6,473 nucleotides of DNA from an uncultured Lachnospiraceae bacterium (GCA_946611525.1 CAMODS010000077.1:1-6473), one strand, 5' to 3'. Positions 1-5,693 are shown, numbered from the stretch's first letter. Notes: a model not told the origin generated them from the letters alone. Numbers and translations are program-made.

Positions 1-205
1 TATCAGCCTTCTCACCCTTATACATAGGATCCATAGGGAAGCCGTCCTCATCAAGGTTTGGCGTATCAAAAATGTCGGTCAGATAATTGGCGTGTTCGTT
101 CAGTATCCATTTGATGTTCTCAAGCGCCTTGATCATTGTTGTAACTTCATCTGCGAGAGACACGATGGTGTCGATGTTTTCTGTGATGATCTCTGGGTGT
201 AACAT
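1..205 (-). CDS. Hypothetical phage protein, 3' end cut by window edge
   Basis: The reading frame is open from an ATG at 205 leftward to the window edge: 68 codons are visible and the C-terminus is missing. The start has a good ribosome binding site (GAAAGGAG, then a short A-rich spacer), and an in-frame TAG lies twelve codons upstream, so this start is well fixed. The product begins MLHPEIITENIDTIVSLADEV and is mainly charged and amphipathic, with a probable helical N-terminal half (about residues 4-42) and an acidic loop (NLDEDGFPMDP, about 50-60). I see no recognisable domain, signal peptide or membrane segment. It is the second gene of a leftward pair divergent from the replication operon. 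Coding is likely; the function is unknown. Confidence 0.7.
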   Translation of the reverse strand, partial: MLHPEIITENIDTIVSLADEVTTMIKALENIKWILNEHANYLTDIFDTPNLDEDGFPMDPMYKGEKAD

Positions 206-302
206 TTTTTGGCTCCTTTCTTTCTAACTTGTTTGCGACTCTTTTGGCATTGATTGAGATTGCAATGAGCAGATCCCTTAGTTCTTCCTGCTCTTTTGTC
301 AT
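147..302 (-). CDS. Small hypothetical protein (51 aa), first gene of the leftward pair
   Basis: An ATG at 302 follows an excellent Shine-Dalgarno sequence (GGAAGGAGG, six-base spacer). The frame runs 51 codons to a TGA at 147-149 and overlaps the next leftward gene by 59 bases. The first 30 residues look like a genuine small protein: an amphipathic helix starting MTKEQEELRDLLIAISINAK. The last 20 residues are unusually rich in His and Arg (RDHHRKHRHHRVSRR), which is what a frame read across another gene would give. The tail may therefore be a by-product of the overlap, or a recent extension after loss of an earlier stop. Function is unknown; the charged helix would suit a small regulatory or adaptor protein, but that is a guess. 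The strong RBS is the main support. Confidence 0.55.
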   Translation of the reverse strand: MTKEQEELRDLLIAISINAKRVANKLERKEPKNVTPRDHHRKHRHHRVSRR

Positions 303-319
303 GGGATACCTCCTTCCCG

Positions 320-383
320 AGGGCTGCCGTGTTGTTGTCCCCCTCTACTAATAAAAATGGTCTACAACCCGAAAACTAAACCT
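320..383 (-). repeat. Left arm of the imperfect mirror-image leader
   Basis: Read on the minus strand, the arm contains AGGTTTAGTTTT (383-372), a ten-base unmatched spacer (371-362), ACCATTTTTATTAGTAG (361-345), a 15-base gap, and CGGCAGCCCT (329-320). It ends 17 bases before the ATG of the 51-codon gene. GAGGG (about 347-343) and CCCTC (322-318) could pair to form a hairpin around the last block. The matching arm is at 462-521. Confidence 0.85.
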
Positions 384-407
384 GCCTTATGAAATTTTTT
401 GATGGGG

Positions 408-426
408 CCTTTTATATATAAAAAGG
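408..426. repeat. A/T-rich near-palindrome at the centre of the divergent region
   Basis: The sequence CCTTTTATATATAAAAAGG is its own reverse complement apart from one extra A. It sits close to the centre of the two mirrored arms, which places it near a symmetry axis of the whole region. A nearly identical TATATATAAAAGG occurs at 3268-3280, inside the proposed origin. It could be an easily melted segment or a binding site for a dimeric protein. Confidence 0.6.
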
Positions 427-461
427 AAGCTTTGCGATTGGATGAGAATTTTATGATTCGG

Positions 462-521
462 AGGTTTAGTTTTTGCCTTCTGCACCATTTTTATTAGTAG
501 GAGGGTAGCTCCGGCAGCCCT
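462..521 (+). repeat. Right arm of the imperfect mirror-image leader
   Basis: On the plus strand the arm holds AGGTTTAGTTTT (462-473), a ten-base spacer (474-483), ACCATTTTTATTAGTAG (484-500), an 11-base gap and CGGCAGCCCT (512-521). The 12-, 17- and 10-base blocks match the left arm exactly, and the first spacer has identical length but different sequence. It lies 26 bases ahead of the first replication-operon gene. Confidence 0.85.
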
Positions 522-530
522 TACTAATAA
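491..530 (+). promoter_or_regulatory. Long hairpin in the leader of the replication operon
   Basis: TTATTAGTA (491-499) pairs perfectly with TACTAATAA (522-530), and AGGG (502-505) with CCCT (518-521). An inner GC/GC pair closes a TCCG tetraloop (510-513), which fits the stable UNCG class in RNA. A two-base bulge (500-501) and one small internal loop interrupt the stem. No T-run follows, so it is not a standard intrinsic terminator. It ends five bases before the AAGGAGG ribosome binding site of the next gene, so it could modulate translation, stabilise the mRNA, or act as a DNA operator with dyad symmetry. The leftward leader lacks the outer TACTAATAA arm. Confidence 0.55.
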
Positions 531-547
531 GAATAAGGAGGCAGCAG

Positions 548-862
548 ATGAAAACAGTTTATGTAGCATCAGCGTACTCTGGGGACATGGAGACGAATGT
601 CGAAAAGACGAAGGCTTACAGCAGATTCGTCATAAGGCAGGGAGCCGTACCCATCAATCCCATCCTCAATCTCCACGGAGTGCTGTCGGAGGAGACAGAC
701 CGTAGGAAAGCCATGAACATCGATCTTCATTTATTGAAGCTGGCTGATGAGGTATGGGCTTTCGGTGATCCAACACCCGGGATGCAGGTGGAACTTCTGG
801 AGGCTAATGCGCTGGGTAAGAAGGTCAGGTTTTATAAGAAGGAGGATGCGTATGCAATTTGA
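548..862 (+). CDS. DUF4406 / nucleoside 2-deoxyribosyltransferase-like protein
   Basis: This 104-residue protein has the compact Rossmann-like fold pattern of DUF4406, a relative of nucleoside 2-deoxyribosyltransferases. It opens with a strand and glycine loop (VYVASAYSGD, residues 4-13) and has a central DRRKAMNID segment (51-59) with conserved acidic and basic residues. A second core strand (ADEVWAFGD, 66-74) leads into GMQVELLEA (78-86), where E82 sits at the position of the family's nucleophilic glutamate. Classical family members cleave N-glycosidic bonds of (deoxy)nucleosides or nucleotides; the phage DUF4406 substrate is not established. The start is set by AAGGAGG at 535-541 with a six-base spacer. 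It is the first gene of the replication operon and overlaps the primase-helicase start by 11 bases. A role in nucleotide metabolism or modification during replication is plausible but inferred. Confidence 0.85.
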   Translation: MKTVYVASAYSGDMETNVEKTKAYSRFVIRQGAVPINPILNLHGVLSEETDRRKAMNIDLHLLKLADEVWAFGDPTPGMQVELLEANALGKKVRFYKKEDAYAI

Positions 863-3155
863 CCTGTACACTGCGGATACTTGTGGAGATGAAAAGAATT
901 CCTTGTATCCGCACAAAAGAACAATTACGGATGCCAAAACTCTGTCAGAGGCCGTAGCTTTCGATAATGCCTGTGGCAAGTTTAAGAATAACCACAGGAG
1001 CCTTGATGACTTCATTAGTTGTAACTGCATCATGATGGATATTGATAATGATGAAAGCGATGATCCCGATGAATGGGTGGCACCGGAAAGAGTCTCGAAA
1101 GATATGGAGGATGTCCAGCTTTTCGTTGTACCGAGCCGTAATAACATGAAAATCAAAAATGGCAAGGCTGCCCGTCCGAAGATGCACGTAGGCTTCCCGG
1201 TTGATGAAATGACGGAGGCATCAGAGGTGGGCAGGCTTAAAAGGGCTATCAGGGCAAGGTTTCCTTATTTTGACGGTAACGCACTGGACGCTTCAAGGTT
1301 ATTTTACGGTGCGCCATGCAGAGAGGATGAAGTGCTGTGGCAGGACGGTTTCATGGATATAACGGAGATCGTGGATTTAGATGATGAGGCCAAGGATAAC
1401 TATGTTCCGCTTGCTGTTATACCCGAGGGACAGCGTAACAATACATTATCAAGGTTTGCGGCGAGGGTGCTGAAACGCTACGGCAACACAGAAAAAGCTC
1501 TTGACCTTTTTAAGGAAGAAGCCAAAAAGTGTGATCCTCCTATGGGTAACCGGGAGCTTAAGACTATTTATTCATCAGCCATCAAGTTCTATGAAGGCAA
1601 AGTAAAGACATCTAAAGGCTATCGTGATCCGGCAGACTATAACCTTGGTGGCGAGGCAGGATACCTTAAGCCTGATGACTATACCGATGTCGGTGAGGCA
1701 AAGGTATTCGTCAGGGAATTTGGTGATGAAATCATCAGCACCACAGCCACAGGGTTTTTAAGGTATGACGGTATGGTTTGGAATGAGTCAGAGGAACAAG
1801 CCATACTGGCATTTACAGAGTTCTTGGATTTACAGCTTGTTGACTCCATGGAGCTCATAGCTGAAAAGAAGCAGGCCTGTATTGATGCAGGTATTGAAGG
1901 TGAGCCGGACTCACTCACCAAAGGTAAGATCGGTAACCTTACTGGCTCGCAGGCAGATGCTTATGCGCAGTACCTTGATGCTAAGAGATATTATACCTGC
2001 GTTATTAAACACAGGGACATGAGAAACCTCAGTGCGGCATTAAAGCACGTTAAGGCCCAGGTCAGCATTGACGTAAACAAGCTGGATGCTAACCCCTATC
2101 TTCTTAACACTCCGGCAGGGACACTTGATCTTAGGAAGGGACTCTCAAGCCTTCGTGAACACAGAGCAGAGGACTACATCACGAAGATCACCAAGGCATC
2201 ACCCTCCGATGAAGGTATGGATATCTGGCTGGATCAGATAGATAAGACCTTCCGCAGTAACGCTGACACCATCAAATATGTACAGCTTGTATTTGGTGAG
2301 ATGGTGTTTGGCGAGGTTGAAAATGAACACCTTTATATAGCCCATGGCGGTGGCAGGAACGGGAAGTCCACTATTTGTAACTCCTGTGCGGCTATCCTTG
2401 GAAGCTATTCCGGCCTCATATCGGCAGAGGCACTGACACAAAATGCCAAGAGGAATGTCATGCCGGAGATAGCAGAGATCAAGGGCAAGCGTGTGATTAT
2501 AGCCTCAGAGCTTGAAGAGAATCAAAGCCTGTCCACCTCGGTAATCAAGAAGCTGTGCAGTACTGACCCTATAAGGGGTGAGAAGAAGTATGAGAGGCCT
2601 TTTGACTTCCTTCCGACACATTCGGTGCTTCTGTTTACTAACCATCTGCCGAGAGTAGGAGCTTTGGACGAGGGTACATGGCGCAGGCTTATCGTCATTC
2701 CATTCTTCGCAAAGTTCGAGGGTAAGAATGACATCAGAAACTATACCAAGGTCTTAAAAGAGAAGGCTGGCGGAGCCATTCTGTCATGGATCGTAGAGGG
2801 CGCCAAGGCAGCCTATGAGATAGGTTTTGCTATCAAGGAGCCGGATGAGGTAAAAGATGCTATCGGCAAGTACCGTCAGGACAATGACTGGCTGGCGGAG
2901 TTTATTGATGATTACTGTGAGGTTGGAGACACTTTCGAGCAGCCGTCAGGAGCTTTTTATGACTTCTTCAGCAAGGTTTATCAGAGGTACAGTTTGAGGA
3001 ATAAGGACTCGGCTACATTTTATTCGGCTTTGGAGACTAAAGGTTTCAGGCGTAAGAAAACATCAAAAGGACACCTCATTGTAGGGGTAAGGCTTGTTGA
3101 GGAGAAGAAGAAAAACCTTGATGAGATGTTCCCGGATGATGACTTTTTAGAGTGA
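852..3155 (+). CDS. Phage primase-helicase (AEP primase + PriCT-1 + D5/SF3 helicase)
   Basis: This is a 767-residue replication protein that should prime and unwind phage DNA. The N-terminal archaeo-eukaryotic-type primase domain shows a D63-x-D65 metal site (MDIDND), H112 in RPKMHVGFP, and a third motif at D146 (DASRLFYG). A PriCT-1 domain follows at about 193-250 (opening GQRNNTLSRFA), then a D5_N-like region from about 273. The superfamily 3 helicase has Walker A GGGRNGKST (499-507, K505), Walker B KRVIIASELEE (546-556), motif C FTNHLP (595-600) and an arginine-finger-like TWRRL (609-613). The start at 852 is chosen because AAGGAGG (839-845) lies six bases before it. The ATG at 846 abuts that site, and the upstream ATG at 747 is inside the previous gene. 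The stop codon lies inside the first TGACACCC box of the proposed origin. Length and domain order are normal for the family. Confidence 0.95.
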   Translation: MQFDLYTADTCGDEKNSLYPHKRTITDAKTLSEAVAFDNACGKFKNNHRSLDDFISCNCIMMDIDNDESDDPDEWVAPERVSKDMEDVQLFVVPSRNNMKIKNGKAARPKMHVGFPVDEMTEASEVGRLKRAIRARFPYFDGNALDASRLFYGAPCREDEVLWQDGFMDITEIVDLDDEAKDNYVPLAVIPEGQRNNTLSRFAARVLKRYGNTEKALDLFKEEAKKCDPPMGNRELKTIYSSAIKFYEGKVKTSKGYRDPADYNLGGEAGYLKPDDYTDVGEAKVFVREFGDEIISTTATGFLRYDGMVWNESEEQAILAFTEFLDLQLVDSMELIAEKKQACIDAGIEGEPDSLTKGKIGNLTGSQADAYAQYLDAKRYYTCVIKHRDMRNLSAALKHVKAQVSIDVNKLDANPYLLNTPAGTLDLRKGLSSLREHRAEDYITKITKASPSDEGMDIWLDQIDKTFRSNADTIKYVQLVFGEMVFGEVENEHLYIAHGGGRNGKSTICNSCAAILGSYSGLISAEALTQNAKRNVMPEIAEIKGKRVIIASELEENQSLSTSVIKKLCSTDPIRGEKKYERPFDFLPTHSVLLFTNHLPRVGALDEGTWRRLIVIPFFAKFEGKNDIRNYTKVLKEKAGGAILSWIVEGAKAAYEIGFAIKEPDEVKDAIGKYRQDNDWLAEFIDDYCEVGDTFEQPSGAFYDFFSKVYQRYSLRNKDSATFYSALETKGFRRKKTSKGHLIVGVRLVEEKKKNLDEMFPDDDFLE

Positions 3156-3209
3156 CACCCTTTTTCACCAATTTTAACGAAATGATAGAATGTTGAATTT
3201 AAGCCATTT

Positions 3210-3231
3210 GTGACACCCATGACACCCTTTT
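3210..3231 (+). repeat. Left arm of the origin dyad
   Basis: The arm is GTGACACCC followed immediately by ATGACACCC and TTTT, so it carries two direct TGACACCC boxes nine bases apart. It matches the reverse complement of 3287-3308 at 21 of 22 positions. Confidence 0.85.
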
Positions 3232-3286
3232 CCTTAGAAGTCTAAAAGAAAAAATTTATAAAAAATCTATATATAAAAGGTATAGC

Positions 3287-3308
3287 AAAAGGGTGCCATG
3301 GGTGTCAC
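3287..3308 (-). repeat. Right arm of the origin dyad
   Basis: On the minus strand this reads GTGACACCC, ATGGCACCC, TTTT; the single G in the second box is the only difference from the left arm. It overlaps an in-frame ATG at 3298, which is one reason to place the nuclease start further downstream. Confidence 0.85.
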
Positions 3309-3336
3309 TCCTCATAACATTGATGGGAGTGATGAG

Positions 3337-3618
3337 ATGCAGGAACGTGAGATTGAAAGGACTCTGGTGAAAAGAACAAAAGCCCGTGGTGGTATATGTT
3401 TGAAGTGGGTGTCTCCCGGCTTTGCCGGAGTGCCGGACAGGATAGTGCTGTTTCCATTGGCGAGGATAGGCTTTGTTGAGCTTAAGGCACCGGGTGAGGT
3501 GCCAAGGCCACTCCAGGTATCAAGGCATAAGTTATTGCGGAGGCTTGGCTTCAAGGTCTATGTCATTGATGGGACAGAACAGATAGAGGAGGTGCTGGAT
3601 GAAATACAAGCCTCATAA
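3337..3618 (+). CDS. VRR-NUC domain nuclease
   Basis: This is a 93-residue stand-alone VRR-NUC protein, a PD-(D/E)XK-type nuclease family common in phage replication modules. The active-site pattern is clear: D34 in GVPDRIV, E48-x-K50 in FVELKAPG, then Q60 and the PLQVSRHKLLRRLGFKVYV helix-strand segment (58-76). The protein opens MQEREIERTLVKRTKARGG, which matches the way family members normally begin. This start has a GGGAG site seven bases upstream (3325-3329). An in-frame ATG at 3298 would add 13 residues, but it lies inside the origin repeat and has a poor binding site. It overlaps the SNF2 helicase gene by 20 bases. Family members are nucleases acting on branched or virus-type DNA junctions; the specific phage substrate here is unknown, but processing of replication or recombination intermediates is likely. 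Confidence 0.92.
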   Translation: MQEREIERTLVKRTKARGGICLKWVSPGFAGVPDRIVLFPLARIGFVELKAPGEVPRPLQVSRHKLLRRLGFKVYVIDGTEQIEEVLDEIQAS

Positions 3619-4972
3619 GTATCAGCAGTATGCAGCACAGTTTATTATTGCCAATCCTATCGTAGCCTTATTTCTTGATATGGGACTTGGCAAGACCTCG
3701 ACCACGTTATCAGCACTTGATGAGCTAATGTACGACTACTTCGAGATTGGGAAAGTCCTGATAATAGCACCCTTAAGGGTGGCGAAGAACACATGGCCTG
3801 ATGAGATAGCAAAGTGGGACGGGTTTAAGTTTTTCACATACTCCGTGGTTGTCGGTACGGAAAAGGAGAGGCTTAAGGCTTTGGAAAAGAAGGTGTCCCT
3901 TTACATCATAAACCGTGAAAATGTCCCGTGGCTCGTTGAAAAAAGTGGTATGCCTTTTGACTTCGACATGATTGTAGTGGACGAACTCAGCAGTTTCAAG
4001 AACTGGCAGAGTAAGCGCTTTAAGTCTCTTATGAAGGTCAGACCAAAGGTCAAGAGGCTTGTAGGTTTGACGGGGACTCCGACAGGCTCGGCTGGATATA
4101 TGGACTTATTCGCACAGTTCAAGCTACTCGACATGGGACAGAGGCTCGGAAGGCTGATAGGACAGTATCGTACCTGGTATTTCCGTCCGCTGGCCACTAA
4201 TGGGAACATTGTTTACAGTTATGGCTTATTGCCGGGAGCAGACGAAATGATAAATAAAAAGATTGAGGACATCACAATAAGCATGAAGGCAGAGGATTAT
4301 CTTGATATGCCGGAACTTTTGCCTGTCATATTCCCCGTTGAGTTATCGGAGAAGGAGCGCAAAGCCTATGACGGGCTAAAGAAGGACTATATCTTCGAGA
4401 ATGAGGCAGGGGAGGTTACGGCTGCAAATGCAGCGGCTCTGTCCGGGAAGCTCTGCCAGCTTGCCAACGGCACCCTGTACCTTGATGACGAAAGCGTTTG
4501 CGTGGTACACGACAGGAAGCTGGATGCTTTGGAGGACATCATAGAGTCCATGGTGGGAAAGCCCCTGATGGTGGTCTATTGGTACAGGCACGATAAGGAG
4601 AGGATCATGGAGAGACTTAGGACGATGAAAGTCAGATTCGAGTGCCTCGATACGGATGAGAGCATTAAGCACTGGAACAGCGGAGAGCTTCCCGTGTGCC
4701 TTTGCCATCCGGCATCATCCGGGCATGGCCTTAACCTTCAGGAGTCTGGCTGCAACACGATGGTGTTCTTTTCTACACCGTGGAGCCTTGAACTTTATCA
4801 GCAGACCGTGGCAAGGCTGTATCGACAGGGACAGCAGAGCAAGACTGTGACCGTGGTGCATATCGCGGCAAAGGACACCATCGATATGAAGATCATGCAG
4901 GCCCTCCATGAGAAGACCATGACACAGGAGAAGCTCATCGAGGCCGTAAGGGCGGAGGTAGGTTATGACTGA
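3599..4972 (+). CDS. SNF2-family DEAD/DEAH-type helicase
   Basis: This 457-residue superfamily 2 ATPase is of the short phage SNF2 type. A Q-motif-like start (KPHKYQQYAAQFI, residues 4-16) precedes Walker A DMGLGKTS (27-34, K32), motif Ia LIIAPLRV (54-61), a DEAH-variant motif II VVDELSSFK (126-134, D128/E129) and motif III LTGTP (157-161). The C-terminal RecA-like domain contains SSGHGLNLQESG (motif V) and an ARLYRQGQ arginine motif (VI). These proteins translocate on double-stranded DNA using ATP. AGGAGG at 3587-3592 sits six bases before the ATG, and the gene overlaps the nuclease upstream and the next small gene by 8 bases. Its coupling to VRR-NUC suggests that the two act together on replication or recombination substrates. 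No extra nuclease or DNA-binding domain is fused to it. Confidence 0.94.
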   Translation: MKYKPHKYQQYAAQFIIANPIVALFLDMGLGKTSTTLSALDELMYDYFEIGKVLIIAPLRVAKNTWPDEIAKWDGFKFFTYSVVVGTEKERLKALEKKVSLYIINRENVPWLVEKSGMPFDFDMIVVDELSSFKNWQSKRFKSLMKVRPKVKRLVGLTGTPTGSAGYMDLFAQFKLLDMGQRLGRLIGQYRTWYFRPLATNGNIVYSYGLLPGADEMINKKIEDITISMKAEDYLDMPELLPVIFPVELSEKERKAYDGLKKDYIFENEAGEVTAANAAALSGKLCQLANGTLYLDDESVCVVHDRKLDALEDIIESMVGKPLMVVYWYRHDKERIMERLRTMKVRFECLDTDESIKHWNSGELPVCLCHPASSGHGLNLQESGCNTMVFFSTPWSLELYQQTVARLYRQGQQSKTVTVVHIAAKDTIDMKIMQALHEKTMTQEKLIEAVRAEVGYD

Positions 4973-5180
4973 TTATGACGAGTTCGGACTGGAGCAGCTT
5001 TGTAATGCCATAATTGTAAGGGCTGCACAGGATTATCGGAAAGCGTCAAAAAAAGCCAATTCCCGTGGGGAGATAAAGAGCATCGAGAGGTTTTTTAGGT
5101 CAAAGTGGTTTACCTTACTAACCTCGGTAGATGGCGAGTACATTTTGAATTGTCTTAAAGAGGAGGTACGGGAAGTATGA
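4965..5180 (+). CDS. Small phage protein of unknown function (71 aa)
   Basis: A GGAGG at 4954-4958 lies six bases before the ATG. The gene overlaps the helicase by 8 bases and the following regulator by 4 (an ATGA overlap), which strongly supports its being translated. The product is helical and charged: an acidic start (MTDYDEFGLEQLC), a helix at about residues 14-30, then the most distinctive part, IKSIERFFRSKWFTLLTSVD (about 37-56), ending with a helix EYILNCLKEEV. I recognise the general type as a small orphan often found between helicase and late-regulator genes in Firmicutes phages, but no function is established. There is no zinc-finger, helix-turn-helix or membrane segment that I can support. 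Confidence 0.8.
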   Translation: MTDYDEFGLEQLCNAIIVRAAQDYRKASKKANSRGEIKSIERFFRSKWFTLLTSVDGEYILNCLKEEVREV

Positions 5181-5593
5181 CAGCAAAGGAGTTTTTATCA
5201 CAGGGATATAAAATAAACTTGTCGATTGAGGCGAGAAAGAAACAGATAGAAGAACTGAGAAGCATAATGTTTGGCGGAGGTCTGAGATACTCCGATACTC
5301 CCGGCAATCCCAATAAGGGAGAGTCGGGTATGGAGAATAAACTTGTAAAGGTACTGGATATGGAGAGAAAGGTGGATCAAGACATAGATAGGCTTATTAC
5401 CATGAAAGATGATATTTTAAATTCCATAGAGAATGTTTTGGATCCGCAGGAAAGAGCACTGTTGTCCCTCCGCTATATTAAAATGCTTTCATGGGAGAAG
5501 GTGGCACAGGAAATGGGATGCTCCCTCCGTAATGTTCATAATATACATGGGAGAGCCATTGATGATGTAGTAGTTCCAGAAAAATATTTGTAA
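5177..5593 (+). CDS. Phage sigma-70-region-4-like regulator (DUF1492/ArpU/RinA type)
   Basis: The 138-residue protein has the layout of small phage late-gene regulators: an N-terminal helix (about 12-31), a Gly/Ser/Pro-rich linker (33-51), a coiled-coil-prone acidic segment (52-88, containing DMERKVDQDIDRLITMKDDI), then LDPQERALLSLRYIKMLSW (88-106). A helix-turn-helix similar to sigma-70 region 4 follows (about 104-127, WEKVAQEMGCSLRNVHNIHGRA), which should contact DNA or a promoter -35 region. The linker is shared with DUF1492 proteins. It is the last gene of the early operon and lies before the HNH/packaging boundary, where activators such as ArpU and RinA usually lie. A role in turning on late transcription is therefore the best inference. 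It starts at the ATGA overlap, with AGGAGG ten bases upstream. Confidence 0.85.
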   Translation: MTAKEFLSQGYKINLSIEARKKQIEELRSIMFGGGLRYSDTPGNPNKGESGMENKLVKVLDMERKVDQDIDRLITMKDDILNSIENVLDPQERALLSLRYIKMLSWEKVAQEMGCSLRNVHNIHGRAIDDVVVPEKYL

Positions 5594-5621
5594 CTTGCCG
5601 GGATATGCACATAATTTCATC

Positions 5622-5649
5622 TTGTTTCTACGGGTTGACATGTTATAAT
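5622..5649 (+). promoter_or_regulatory. Sigma-A promoter with extended -10
   Basis: A perfect TATAAT at 5644-5649 is preceded by TG at 5641-5642, giving an extended -10 (TGTTATAAT). A weak -35 (TTGTTT, 5622-5627) lies 16 bases upstream. Transcription should start around 5656, leaving a leader of about 37 bases. It lies in the 100-base gap after the regulator gene and would drive only the secreted-protein gene, because a terminator follows that gene. The TTGACA at 5635-5640 is too close to serve as -35 for this -10. Confidence 0.75.
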
Positions 5650-5693
5650 GTAAATGTGAAAAAAATGTAAGAAGCCAATGAGGAGAAAACGAA

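Larger units (their letters stand above)
303..547. promoter_or_regulatory. Divergent intergenic regulatory region with mirror-image halves
   Basis: This gap separates the leftward pair from the rightward replication operon, so it must hold the start signals for at least one direction. Its halves share the same blocks in opposite orientation: AGGTTTAGTTTT, exactly ten unmatched bases, ACCATTTTTATTAGTAG, then CGGCAGCCCT, then the RBS. The middle (384-461) is A/T-rich and includes a near-palindrome at 408-426. I could not find a convincing consensus sigma-A promoter with correct spacing in either direction. The conserved blocks may instead be an activator-dependent or alternative promoter, repressor operators, or shared RNA leaders. 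The symmetry is seen directly; the function is inferred. Confidence 0.7.
3152..3308. other. Probable phage replication origin: TGACACCC boxes around an A/T-rich core
   Basis: TGACACCC occurs at 3153-3160, 3211-3218 and 3220-3227 on the plus strand and at 3300-3307 on the minus strand, with a one-base variant (TGGCACCC) on the minus strand at 3291-3298. The paired boxes form a 22-base inverted repeat (3210-3231 and 3287-3308) with a single mismatch. They flank 55 bases of A/T-rich DNA that includes TATATATAAAAGG. The stretch follows the primase-helicase gene directly and holds no gene. Repeated protein-binding boxes beside an easily melted segment, next to a replication initiator gene, is the usual plan of a phage or plasmid origin. 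In Streptococcus thermophilus phage Sfi21 an experimentally supported origin lies in non-coding DNA near the putative primase gene. Alternatively the dyad could be an operator for the downstream genes. Confidence 0.65.

Noticed and set aside
387..569. A 60-codon leftward reading frame across the divergent intergenic region.
   Set aside because: There is no ribosome binding site before its ATG, it starts inside the DUF4406 gene, its composition looks like translated A/T-rich regulatory DNA, and it crosses the conserved leader blocks.
747..851. Upstream extension of the primase-helicase from an ATG at 747.
   Set aside because: The extra 35 residues are the DUF4406 gene read in another frame (Trp/Arg-rich), whereas the ATG at 852 has an ideal ribosome binding site and gives a normal primase N-terminus.
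731..1165. A 144-codon leftward reading frame opposite the primase-helicase.
   Set aside because: It lies antisense to a well-supported gene, has no ribosome binding site and a low-complexity Ser/Leu-rich product.
3298..3336. Upstream start of the VRR-NUC gene at 3298.
   Set aside because: It lies inside the right arm of the origin repeat and has a weak ribosome binding site. The MQEREIE start at 3337 matches how the family usually begins.
5288..5328. Inverted repeat ACTCCC / GGGAGAGT in the regulator gene.
   Set aside because: It is short, lies inside a Gly/Pro/Ser-rich linker coding segment, and has no T-run; nothing suggests a separate function.
5635..5640. A perfect -35-like TTGACA upstream of the secreted-protein gene.
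   Set aside because: It lies only three bases before TATAAT, and no -10-like sequence lies 16-18 bases downstream. The extended -10 with TTGTTT upstream explains the promoter better.
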